This document shows, piece by piece, positions 29,995-38,079 of a stretch of 45,184 bases of DNA. Every line of letters starts with the position of its first letter. Within the stretch, counting starts at the first letter, position 1. The stretch comes from an uncultured Thermoleophilia bacterium (GTDB lineage Bacteria > Actinomycetota > Thermoleophilia > UBA2241): assembly GCA_903927755.1 (NCBI GenBank), contig CAIYOD010000070.1:1-45184 (forward strand). Reading direction: 5' to 3'. A program made the position numbers and the translations under genes. The notes under the pieces were generated by a model. The model worked only from the letters and a program-made list of their open reading frames with translations. It was not told the origin of the DNA and ran no database searches.

Positions 29995-31344
29995 ATGGAC
30001 GGCTCGAGCGAACACGACGCGCGCCTCGAGGTGCGCGGCGGTCGGCGGCTGGAAGGGGAGGTAGTCCTCTCCGGGGCCAAGAACTCAGCCCTCAAGCTGC
30101 TCGCCGCCAGCCTGCTCACCACCGACCCCTGCGTCATCCGCCGCGTACCGCGGATCACTGACGTGGCCACGATGGTGACGATGCTGCGCGCGTTGGGCGC
30201 GCAAGCTGACCCGGTCGGCGACGGCGACGTCCTTCGCGTGCACGCCGGCTCCGGCCTCAGCGGCTGCGCGCCCTACGAGCTCGTACGCACCATGCGCGCG
30301 AGCATCATCGTCATGGGCCCGCTCGTCGCGCGCCTCGGCGAGGCCACCATCGCGATGCCGGGCGGCTGCAACATCGGACCGCGGCGGATCGACTTCCACA
30401 TCCGCGGCCTCGAGAAGCTCGGCGCACACATCGACATCGACCACGGCTTCATCCGCGTGCACAGCGATGGGCTGAAGGGCGCCGTGGTGCCGCTGGACTA
30501 CCCGAGCGTGGGCGCCACCGAGAATCTCCTCATGGCGGCCACCGCCGCCGAGGGCGAGACGGTCATCGAGAACGCCGCCAGGGAGCCGGAGATCATGGAT
30601 CTGTGCGCCTTCCTCGCCGGCATGGGCGCCGAGATCGAAGGCGCCGGCACCAGCACGATCCACATCGCCGGCGGGCGCCCTCTTCACGGCGTGGACCACG
30701 CCGTGATCGCCGACCGCATCGAAGCAGGCACGTATCTCCTGATGGGCGCCGCGACCAGTGGCCGGGTCACCACCATCGGCCTGGACCCGGCCCACCTCGA
30801 GCTCTTCCTGACCAAGCTGCGCGCCATGGGCGTGCAGGTCGAGGAGGGCGAGGAGCGCATCACGGTGAGCCGTGACGGGCCGCTCGCCCCGGTCGACATC
30901 TCCACGCTGCCGCACCCCGGGTTCGCCACCGACCTGCAGGCTCAGACAATGGTCCTTCTGTCGCTCGCCGAAGGGACCTCGATCATCACCGAGAACGTCT
31001 TTGAGAACCGTTTCGTCGTGGTGGACGAGCTCAACCGCCTCGGCGCCGGCATCGAGACCAGTGGCCATCACGCCGTGATCGCCGGGCCGCGGTCGCTGAG
31101 CGGGACCGTCGTCGAGGCGCCGGACCTGCGCGGCGGCGCCGCGCTCGTCACGGCCGGCCTCGTCGCCGATGGGCAGACGGAGGTGCGCAGCGTGTACCAT
31201 ATCGACCGGGGGTACGAGGATCTCACGGGCAAGCTGCGTATCCTCGGCGCGGATGTGTCGCGTGCCGGCGAGGGACCGCGAACCGAGCCTGAGATGCCCG
31301 CGTCTCTCAAGTCATGCGATGACGAGGCCGTGCGCAGCGCCTGA
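29995..31344 (+). CDS. murA: UDP-N-acetylglucosamine 1-carboxyvinyltransferase
   Basis: A 449-residue enzyme for the first committed step of peptidoglycan synthesis, adding enolpyruvate from PEP to UDP-GlcNAc. LSGAKNSALKLLAASLL at the N-terminus holds the catalytic Lys-Asn pair. The flexible loop has Cys125 in MPGGCNIGPR, the residue alkylated by fosfomycin. YPSVGATENLLMAA and HPGFATDLQAQ are further family blocks. A murA gene after the atp operon is also found in Mycobacterium. The C-terminus carries about 25 extra polar residues. Confidence 0.96.
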   Translation: MDGSSEHDARLEVRGGRRLEGEVVLSGAKNSALKLLAASLLTTDPCVIRRVPRITDVATMVTMLRALGAQADPVGDGDVLRVHAGSGLSGCAPYELVRTMRASIIVMGPLVARLGEATIAMPGGCNIGPRRIDFHIRGLEKLGAHIDIDHGFIRVHSDGLKGAVVPLDYPSVGATENLLMAATAAEGETVIENAAREPEIMDLCAFLAGMGAEIEGAGTSTIHIAGGRPLHGVDHAVIADRIEAGTYLLMGAATSGRVTTIGLDPAHLELFLTKLRAMGVQVEEGEERITVSRDGPLAPVDISTLPHPGFATDLQAQTMVLLSLAEGTSIITENVFENRFVVVDELNRLGAGIETSGHHAVIAGPRSLSGTVVEAPDLRGGAALVTAGLVADGQTEVRSVYHIDRGYEDLTGKLRILGADVSRAGEGPRTEPEMPASLKSCDDEAVRSA

Positions 31345-31364
31345 GCGCGCCGCGGCGGAGGAGC

Positions 31365-33419
31365 ATGGGCAACTACCGAGTCTACAAAGCCGGAGAAGAC
31401 GAGCACGTCCGTGAGGTGACGACGGCCGCGCCGACGCCCCTCGAGCGCGCCAGAGGCGCGCGCCGGCGCGGACGTGAGCGCGTCGGCGCGCCGCGCAACT
31501 GGTGGGTCTGGGCGCTCGTGGCGGCGGCGATCGCCGCCGCGGCCGTCCTCTACTGGTTCTACGGCCGCGAGGCCGTCAGCAACTCCAGGGCCGCCCTCGA
31601 CATCGTGAGCGCCCTGGACAAGGTGCCCGGCTGGGCGGTGGTGGGGGCGCCGGTCGTCGTAGTGGTCGCCGTCGCCGTCGTGACCGCCTACCTGGCGTTC
31701 GGTCGCCATCTCGCCGTCAAGCTGATCGGGGTGGCCGTCGTGGTCGTCGTGCTGGCGGCGCCGGGCATCGCGGTCGGGTTCGCGAACGGCCTCGTCGCCG
31801 ACGTCGGACAGACCGGCACTGCGGCCAAGACCGCTGAGGAACGCTCGCAGATCACAGAAGCCGACAAGACCATCGATGTGCCCGTCGCCAACAAGCCCAT
31901 GAACATCCTGCTGATCGGCTCGGACAAGAGCACCGTGCCCGGCGACCCCGGGCGCTCGGACACGCAGATGCTGGTGCGCCTCGACCCCGAGACCAAGAGC
32001 ATCTCCATGCTGTCGCTGCCGCGCGACCTGCGGGTCGACATCCCGGGAGTGGGCTACGACAAGATGAACACGGCCTACTCCTACGGCGGGCCGGCGCTCG
32101 TCATCAAGACCTTCAAGCAGCTCACGGGCCTGCCGGTCAACGGCTGGATCGAGGTCAACTTCTCGGGTTTCTGGCACGTCGTGAACATCCTCGGCGGCAT
32201 CTATCTGCCGATCGACCACAAGTACTTCGTGCCGGCCAGCGCCGACTACAAGTCCATCAACCTCGAGCCCGGCTACCAGCTCGTGCGCGGCAAGCAGGCG
32301 CTCAACTACGTGCGCTACCGGCACGACCAGAAGGGCGATTTCACGCGCATGCAGCGGCAGCAATTGTTCCTCCGGGAAGTGCAGCGCCAGTCCGGCCGCT
32401 GGAGCAGCGACGTGACGAAGGTGCTCAAGCTCATCAAGGCCATCACCGGCGAGACGAAGTCGAGCCTGAGCTCGCTCAAGAAGATCGAACCGCTGGTGGG
32501 GCTGGCCTTCGAGGTGGACACGTCCAAGGTGTACCAGGCGCACCTCGAGGGTGACACACCCATGCTGGACGGTATCTCGTATGTGACCGCGACGGACGAG
32601 CAGATCGCCGACGTCGTCGATCAGTTCACCAATCCGACGCAGCCTCCAGTGGTGACCAAGGGCGCCAAGATCGGCAAGAAGATGTACGGGGTGCGCGTCT
32701 ACAACGGCAGCGGCATTCCGGGGCTGGCGACCACCGCGGCGTCGCAACTGAGCGCGCAGGGCTACAACGCCGAGGCCGTCGCCGACGCCATCGAGTACCC
32801 GGACAAGGTCACGGCGGTGTACGCGCCCAAGAACCTGGAGGCGCAGGCCAAGGCCATCGCCGCCATGATGTGGCCGTCAGACGTCCGCATCGTCAAGCGC
32901 GTGCCGGGGAGCCTGGACGGCATCAGCGTCTTCGTCGCCTCGTCCTTCGACGGCGCCATCGTGGTGTCCGAGGAGGTCGTGCAGGAGCAGCAGACGCTGG
33001 ACAAGAACCAGAAGGTCGACTGGGCCACCTGGCAGGAGTACGACAAGCAGACGCCGCTCAAGCTCGAGGCTCCTACGGCGTGGTCCTCGGGGTTCACGTA
33101 TGACCAGTGGCGCAACTACTCGATCGAGACGACCGACGGCAAGCACTCCGCCGCCTCGGTCGCCGTCGTGCAGACATCGCAGTACGGCTACTGGAGCATC
33201 CAGGCCATGCGCTGGCAGGATCCGCCGGCCATCCAGAACCCGAGCGGAACCCAGACGATCGGCGGGCGCAAGTTCATGCTCTTCTATCAGGGCGACCACC
33301 TGCACATGGTGGCCTGGAAGGAGCGCGGAACGCTCTACTGGGTGCTCAACACCCTCGACAACCAGCTCTCGAACGATCTGATGCTGGGTCTGGCGGCGTC
33401 CTGTAAGCCTGTGAAGTGA
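31365..33419 (+). CDS. LytR-CpsA-Psr (LCP) family glycan ligase with LytR_C domain
   Basis: A 684-residue envelope protein. After a basic cytoplasmic N-terminus come three predicted membrane helices (about 46-65, 88-111 and 117-142); most LCP proteins have one. The LCP catalytic domain runs from about 178: NILLIGSD, SDTQMLVRLDP, LSLPRDLRVDIPG, DKMNTAYSYGG and YVRYRHDQKGDFTRMQRQQ, retaining the catalytic Asp and Arg residues. LytR_C follows at about 443 (VRVYNGSGIPGLATTAA). Residues 540-684 form an extra domain that I do not recognise. LCP enzymes attach undecaprenyl-linked glycans to peptidoglycan, fitting wecA and the sugar genes nearby. It is coupled to the next gene by GTGA. Confidence 0.9.
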   Translation: MGNYRVYKAGEDEHVREVTTAAPTPLERARGARRRGRERVGAPRNWWVWALVAAAIAAAAVLYWFYGREAVSNSRAALDIVSALDKVPGWAVVGAPVVVVVAVAVVTAYLAFGRHLAVKLIGVAVVVVVLAAPGIAVGFANGLVADVGQTGTAAKTAEERSQITEADKTIDVPVANKPMNILLIGSDKSTVPGDPGRSDTQMLVRLDPETKSISMLSLPRDLRVDIPGVGYDKMNTAYSYGGPALVIKTFKQLTGLPVNGWIEVNFSGFWHVVNILGGIYLPIDHKYFVPASADYKSINLEPGYQLVRGKQALNYVRYRHDQKGDFTRMQRQQLFLREVQRQSGRWSSDVTKVLKLIKAITGETKSSLSSLKKIEPLVGLAFEVDTSKVYQAHLEGDTPMLDGISYVTATDEQIADVVDQFTNPTQPPVVTKGAKIGKKMYGVRVYNGSGIPGLATTAASQLSAQGYNAEAVADAIEYPDKVTAVYAPKNLEAQAKAIAAMMWPSDVRIVKRVPGSLDGISVFVASSFDGAIVVSEEVVQEQQTLDKNQKVDWATWQEYDKQTPLKLEAPTAWSSGFTYDQWRNYSIETTDGKHSAASVAVVQTSQYGYWSIQAMRWQDPPAIQNPSGTQTIGGRKFMLFYQGDHLHMVAWKERGTLYWVLNTLDNQLSNDLMLGLAASCKPVK

Positions 33420-35062
33420 GCTGGCTGCGCGCAGTGATGCGCCGTCTCGACCCGTGGGCGGCCCTCCTGCTCGGCGGCCTCCTCGCGATGGGGGTCGTCA
33501 TCCTGCTCGCCACGCCGGGACCGTGGCAGAAGGTGGTCGGCAAGCAGCCGCCGGTGAGGCTCGAGGCGCCCACTCCCGACGACGTGGCCGTCTTCGTCAT
33601 GGGCGGCCGCGGCGGCTCCTGCAGCGGTGTCCTCTGGCTGCACCTCGACGCCGAACGCACCGCTCTCACGGCCGTCGTGGTGTCCCCGCGCGTCTCCGGG
33701 TTCTCGCCCACGGATGGCTACGCGCCGGTGGCCGCGATCGCCGCCAGTGCAGGACCGAGTGCCGCTGCCGCGGCGCTGGGCGGAGCACTGGGCGTGAGCA
33801 TGGACGCCTGGGTGGCCCTCGACCGCAAGGCATCCGACCTGGCCATCCAGGCGATGTTCCCGGCCAATGAACCTCGCGCTGCGCGCACGCGCTACCGTGA
33901 GGCTCGGTCGGCATGGCGCGGCCTTGGCGGCGACACCACCGCCTGGGCGACGCAGTACGCGAGCCTGCGCGTCGCCCTGCCCCAGGTGCCCTTCGCCGAG
34001 CTCGGCGTGGTCGCGTTCGCCAACTACGTGCTCGGGTTCGGGTTCGTGCGCAGCGACCTGAGCCTGCAGGGAGTGACGTCGCTGGCGGAGGCCCTGCGCG
34101 ACGTCGATCCGGGCAGGGTGTCGGTACGCGCCGCGCCGGTCGTCGTCGAGCGCAGCCGCGGCGGGGAAGTGTGGCACGCCGACGCCAGCCGTGTGGAGCC
34201 CCTGCGCCAGTCCCTCGCGATGGGCATCCGTCCGCCCGAGACCGAGAGACTCGTCACCACGCACGCGCGGTCCGCACGGGTGCTCGTGGTCGCGCCGCTG
34301 TCGCGGGTGCGGGCGGCGCGGTATGCGGAGGAGGTCCGCCGCCGGCTGGCGCGCTCCGCAGGCGGCGCGATCGACGTGAGGCTGGTGGCGGGAGCCGACG
34401 ACCGGCTGGCGTTCCGCGCCGCGCGTGAGCTCGACCGGCGGCCGGCGCTTGCCGTCCTGGTGGCGCCGGCCGCAACCACCGACGCCGCCGTGGTCACCAG
34501 GGTCTGCGCGATGCTGCGGAATCGCCGGCAGGAGGCGGTCGTCTCCGGCCCGCTGCCCGCGGGGACGGGCGGTTCGGGCGCGGACGACGCGCTTGTGGCC
34601 GCGGCCGACGACGGCCGCCTGCCGGTCTCCTGGCTGCCGGCGACGACGACGAGCGCCACCTCACAAGGCGCCGGCCGCCGGGCTCTGACGGCTGCCGCGC
34701 GGGACAACGTCGAGACGCTCGTCCGGGCCTGCTGGCCGGGCGCGCTCGCCCCCGGCCTCGATTCGACCCGCCTCGACTTCGCCTTCGTCGCCGCCAGGCA
34801 TACCGGCGTGGGCGTCCTGGCTGCGTCCGAAGCCGCCGCGACGACCTTGCTGGCCCGCCTGCGCCTGTGGGGCTTTCCTGCCGCGCGCCTCGACTCCGAA
34901 GATGGTGGCTGGCAGCCGCCCGTCACCGGCCGGGCGATCTACTACCGGCCCGGGTCGCGCCGGGCGGCAGCCGTGCTCGCAGGCGATCTGGGGCTGCCGG
35001 CGACAAGTGTCGTCAGGGCGGACGACAGCCCGCGCAAGGTCGTGGTCTCGACCGGGGACTGA
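33416..35062 (+). CDS. LCP-like membrane protein without catalytic residues, with LytR_C domain
   Basis: A 548-residue protein with one N-terminal membrane helix (WAALLLGGLLAMGVVILLA) and an external part. Residues 55-140 follow the fold order of LCP proteins (DDVAVFVMG, SGVLWLHLDAERTALTAVVVSPR, GALGVSMDAWVALDR), but the PRDLR and RYRHxxGDxxR motifs are not preserved. The C-terminal 100 residues resemble LytR_C (GVGVLAASEAAATTLLARL, then IYYRPGSRRAAAVLAGDLG). It overlaps the upstream LCP gene, so it is probably a non-enzymatic partner or regulator of that ligase. The LCP relationship is inferred from motif order; LytR_C is somewhat firmer. Confidence 0.55.
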   Translation: MSWLRAVMRRLDPWAALLLGGLLAMGVVILLATPGPWQKVVGKQPPVRLEAPTPDDVAVFVMGGRGGSCSGVLWLHLDAERTALTAVVVSPRVSGFSPTDGYAPVAAIAASAGPSAAAAALGGALGVSMDAWVALDRKASDLAIQAMFPANEPRAARTRYREARSAWRGLGGDTTAWATQYASLRVALPQVPFAELGVVAFANYVLGFGFVRSDLSLQGVTSLAEALRDVDPGRVSVRAAPVVVERSRGGEVWHADASRVEPLRQSLAMGIRPPETERLVTTHARSARVLVVAPLSRVRAARYAEEVRRRLARSAGGAIDVRLVAGADDRLAFRAARELDRRPALAVLVAPAATTDAAVVTRVCAMLRNRRQEAVVSGPLPAGTGGSGADDALVAAADDGRLPVSWLPATTTSATSQGAGRRALTAAARDNVETLVRACWPGALAPGLDSTRLDFAFVAARHTGVGVLAASEAAATTLLARLRLWGFPAARLDSEDGGWQPPVTGRAIYYRPGSRRAAAVLAGDLGLPATSVVRADDSPRKVVVSTGD

Positions 35063-35092
35063 GTGGTGTCTACCGGCGACTGCCTCCAGAAA

Positions 35093-35133
35093 CGCCGAAG
35101 GCGCCCCACCCGACGGGTGGGGCGCCTTCGGCG
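35093..35133. terminator. Perfect bidirectional terminator hairpin
   Basis: Two 19-base arms (35093-35111 and 35115-35133) pair perfectly around the loop GAC. It lies between convergent genes: 30 bases after the LCP-like stop on the plus strand and 21 bases after the stop of the minus-strand wall protein. CAAAAG follows on the plus side, and the minus-side read-out is GTTTCTGG. Confidence 0.9.
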
Positions 35134-35154
35134 CAAAAGCTTCTCGCAGCCGGA

Positions 35155-35523
35155 TCAGGCGCGACTGCGACGGAGCATGGCGCCTCCGCCGATGAGCGCG
35201 GCGCCAGCCGCCAGGACCAGGAACACCTCACCGCCGGTGAACGCGAGCTGACCGCCCTGTTCACCCGGAGCTTGGAGGCTCGCAAGGTAGTCCTCAAGGA
35301 CGCCCTCGAGGTCCGTGTACTGCTGGTAGATGGGGTTGTTCTGGATGTACGCCAGCGTGGCGCGAATCTCGGCGGCCGTCCAGTTGCCATCGATCGTGCC
35401 GTCCATTGCATCCTTGATGATCGCGTCGATGACCGACTGCGGTACGGCAGCCTGCGCGACGACCGCGAACATCAGGATCAACAGCAGCGCGATGGCGATG
35501 GTACCCAAGAACTTGACCCTCAT
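35155..35523 (-). CDS. Small secreted wall protein with LAFTG sortase-type anchor
   Basis: A 122-residue protein on the minus strand. A signal peptide (MRVKFLGTIAIALLLILMFA, with cleavage likely after AQA) precedes an external part of about 65 residues without a family I recognise (PQSVIDAIIKDAMDGTIDGN, AEIRATLAYIQNNP). The tail is LAFTG, a hydrophobic helix (EVFLVLAAGAALIGGGAML) and RRSRA. LAxTG is the motif of class E sortases in high-GC actinobacteria. The start ATG is preceded by a G-rich ribosome-binding stretch. Frames much longer than this on the same strand are antisense shadows of neighbours. It is convergent with the LCP genes; no sortase is encoded in the window. Confidence 0.82.
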   Translation of the reverse strand: MRVKFLGTIAIALLLILMFAVVAQAAVPQSVIDAIIKDAMDGTIDGNWTAAEIRATLAYIQNNPIYQQYTDLEGVLEDYLASLQAPGEQGGQLAFTGGEVFLVLAAGAALIGGGAMLRRSRA

Positions 35524-35569
35524 GTCTTCACCCCCCCTCAACGACGTCTTCTCGGCACAATGTATCCCA

Positions 35570-35585
35570 CCACTTGTACCACTTG
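35570..35585. repeat. Tandem 7-base direct repeat in a divergent promoter region
   Basis: CCACTTG TA CCACTTG (35570-35585) is an exact direct repeat with a 9-base period. On the minus strand it lies just upstream of a possible -10 (TACATT, 35559-35564) for the LAFTG gene. The placement would suit a regulator binding ahead of that gene, which is an inference. Confidence 0.35.
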
Positions 35586-35663
35586 CCCGCGTAGATGACC
35601 ATACCCCAAATACAGCAGGCTGATCGCAGTGCCCGTATCCACGCTCTCCGAAGAGGATGACAG

Positions 35664-35669
35664 TATAAT
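35664..35669 (+). promoter_or_regulatory. Consensus -10 box for the O-antigen-ligase-like gene, leaderless
   Basis: A perfect TATAAT ends seven bases before the ATG at 35677, so transcription would begin at or within a base of the start codon. That decides between this ATG and the upstream in-frame starts at 35629 and 35668, which would lie ahead of or inside the -10 box. Confidence 0.65.
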
Positions 35670-35676
35670 GCCGTCG

Positions 35677-37974
35677 ATGGAGACGCCCGTAAACACCGCC
35701 CGCGTTCAGAGGGCGACGTTCAGGGCCCGGAACACGGTCCCGTTCGCGCTGGCGATGGCGGCGATCGCCGCGTTCTCCTTCCTCTCCGGCGGGTACGTGC
35801 TGGGGCGCGCTACGCCCGTCGCCGTGGCGTTGTTGTGCGCCGCCGCCGTGTGGGTCTGGTTCCTGCGCCGGAGCACGCGGCCCCCAGTCGTCTTCCTGGT
35901 CGCGCTGACCGCGTTCGCCGCGTTCGTTGTCTGGAGCGGCGTCTCCGTCCTCTGGTCGGTAGGTCCGGACCTCACCTGGGTCTCCTTCAACCTCGCGGCG
36001 TTCTACCTTGCGGTGGTCGCCGTCCTCGGGCTCACGTCGGCGCGCGCGCTCCAGCTCTGGACCGTCGCCTACGGCTACCTCGCGGTGGCCACGGCGATAG
36101 GCGTCTACGCGTTCCTCGGCAAGGGGCTGCCGGCCGTGGTGACACACGCGCACACCTACGCCCGACTGGACAGTCCCATCGGCTACTGGAACGTGCTGGC
36201 GCTGATGATGGTGATGGGGCTGTGTGTCGCGCTGGCGATCGCCGGCGACCGCACGACCGGCGCCGCCCTGCGCACGCTCGCCGCCGCGGCCGCGGTGCCG
36301 ATGTGCTTCACGTTCTTCTTCACCTTCTCGCGCGGCGGCTGGATCGCCCTTGCCGTGGCGCTCGTCCTCTACTTCGCATTCACGACCACGCGGCTGGCCG
36401 GCTTCATCACGCTGACCATCGTGGTCACGCCCGTCGTGTTCGTGCTGTGGCGGCTGCGCGGCCTCGACACGCTCTTCATCCCGACGACGGACGACGCGCT
36501 GCGAGCCCTGCAGGGCGGCGTCCTCCTTCGCTGGGCGATCGTGGCGCTGCTCGTCGCCGGCGGCGCGCAACTGGTGGTGGCGCTGCTTCACAGGGCGGTG
36601 CCTTGGCCGCGCTGGTCGACGATCTCGGCGGGGGCGATCGTCCTCGTGCTCGTGGTCGTGGTGGTGGTGGGCGGTCCAGGGCGCTACATCCAGGCTCACG
36701 GGGGGGCGCAATGGGTCCAGGACAGGGCTCACGCGCTGGTGACCGACTCGGAGTCGAGCTCCGATGGCGATGGGGCGGGGCGGCTGCTCACGGTGACCAC
36801 CAACGGAAGGATCGCGTTGTGGCGGGAAGCAGCGCGGCAGTGGCGCTACCACCGTACTGCCGGCACCGGCGCAGGCACGTTCGCCTTTGCCCACTACCGC
36901 TTCCGCGAGTCCGGGGGCGTGACGAAGCACGCGCACAGCCAGTGGTTCAACGTGCTGAGCGAGCTCGGGTCGGTGGGCCTCGTGCTCATCGCCTCCGCGC
37001 TGGTACTGCTCGTGGCCGCGGCGGTGGGCAATCCCTTCTCGCGCCGTCGTGATCCGCTCCACCCTCTGCTCGTGGCGATGCAGGCAGGCGCGATCGCCCT
37101 CCTCGCTCATCTCACGGGGGACTGGGACTGGGACATGGCTGCGGTCGGGACCCTCGTCTTCGTCTTCCTCGCGGTCTGCGCCTCGTACAGGGCGACTCGA
37201 GCGGCCGACGAGCGGCGAACGGCGCGCCGGCTGGCGCGGGATGAGCCGCACGGGGAACCGCACGAGGAGCCGGCGGGGGAAGCTTCGGCAGTGAACCCGA
37301 GAGAGATTGCCGCGGGGGGCGAGCAGGAGACGCCTGCGGAGTCGCCCGCCGCCGTGCTCGCGGCGACGGCGCAGCGGTCGGCGAGCGTAGAGGTGGCTGC
37401 GAACACCTCCGCCGACGCGGAGGCTCCTGCTGCCGAGGCGCTCGAAGCCGACGGTTCCGCCGCCGCACGATCTGCGGACGAGCCCGAGGTCGACCCCGAG
37501 TACGCGGAGGAGGAGCCGGAGGGGCGGCGGCGTTCGCGCCGGTCCCGCCGCCTCGGCTGGCCGATCCGTGTTGTGGCCAGCACGGCGCTGCTGCTGCTGG
37601 CGGTGAGCTGGTTGCCGCCGTATCTCGCCCTGCGCGCGGAGAACGCGGCGCTGGCGGCGTCGAGTGACGGCGACGTGGCGGTGGCTCTCGACCGCGTGCG
37701 GTGGGCGGCCACGCTCGATCCGCTTGCGGTGAGCCCGCTGCTGACCGAGGCGTCGCTCCTGCAGCAACTCGGACGCAATCGGGAGGCGCTGGCTCGGCTG
37801 CAGGCCGCGGCGAAGCTGCAGCCGCAGAACTACGAAGTCTGGTACGAGCTCGGCGTCCTGCTGCACGGGGCGTTCGGGCGCGACAAGGCGGCCAGAGCCG
37901 CCCTGACGCGCGCCCTCGCCCTCAATCCCGACGACGCGCCCAGCCGCTACGAACTCGAACGCCTCGCCCGGTAG
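35677..37974 (+). CDS. O-antigen ligase / polymerase-like membrane protein with C-terminal TPRs
   Basis: A 765-residue protein. About eleven membrane helices fill the first 500 residues. FTFSRGGWIALAVALVLYF and GTGAGTFAFAHYRF followed by KHAHSQWFNVLSELGSVGL mark the Wzy_C/WaaL ligase domain with its external His loop. A linker of about 130 residues rich in Glu and Ala follows, then one more helix (VVASTALLLLAVSWLPPYLA) and TPR-like repeats (REALARLQAAAKLQPQNYEV, then AARAALTRALALNPDD). It probably polymerises or transfers a surface glycan. It starts a divergent unit leading to the nucleotide-sugar genes. The exact substrate cannot be read from sequence. Confidence 0.85.
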   Translation: METPVNTARVQRATFRARNTVPFALAMAAIAAFSFLSGGYVLGRATPVAVALLCAAAVWVWFLRRSTRPPVVFLVALTAFAAFVVWSGVSVLWSVGPDLTWVSFNLAAFYLAVVAVLGLTSARALQLWTVAYGYLAVATAIGVYAFLGKGLPAVVTHAHTYARLDSPIGYWNVLALMMVMGLCVALAIAGDRTTGAALRTLAAAAAVPMCFTFFFTFSRGGWIALAVALVLYFAFTTTRLAGFITLTIVVTPVVFVLWRLRGLDTLFIPTTDDALRALQGGVLLRWAIVALLVAGGAQLVVALLHRAVPWPRWSTISAGAIVLVLVVVVVVGGPGRYIQAHGGAQWVQDRAHALVTDSESSSDGDGAGRLLTVTTNGRIALWREAARQWRYHRTAGTGAGTFAFAHYRFRESGGVTKHAHSQWFNVLSELGSVGLVLIASALVLLVAAAVGNPFSRRRDPLHPLLVAMQAGAIALLAHLTGDWDWDMAAVGTLVFVFLAVCASYRATRAADERRTARRLARDEPHGEPHEEPAGEASAVNPREIAAGGEQETPAESPAAVLAATAQRSASVEVAANTSADAEAPAAEALEADGSAAARSADEPEVDPEYAEEEPEGRRRSRRSRRLGWPIRVVASTALLLLAVSWLPPYLALRAENAALAASSDGDVAVALDRVRWAATLDPLAVSPLLTEASLLQQLGRNREALARLQAAAKLQPQNYEVWYELGVLLHGAFGRDKAARAALTRALALNPDDAPSRYELERLAR

Positions 37975-38023
37975 CCTCGGCATGCGTCGGCGGGGGCCGG
38001 GCGTCAAAGCCGGCCTCGGGTGG

Positions 38024-38070
38024 TAGACTTCCCGGCGAAGAGGGGCGCTGTTCTCACCTGCAACGGAGGT
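38024..38070 (+). promoter_or_regulatory. -10 box and ribosome-binding site for the UDP-glucose dehydrogenase gene
   Basis: TAGACT (38024-38029) lies about 50 bases ahead of the ATG at 38080. GGAGGT (38065-38070) is spaced nine bases from that ATG and decides the start over the upstream GTG at 38020. The leader would be about 45 bases. Confidence 0.45.
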
Positions 38071-38079
38071 ACTTTCCGC

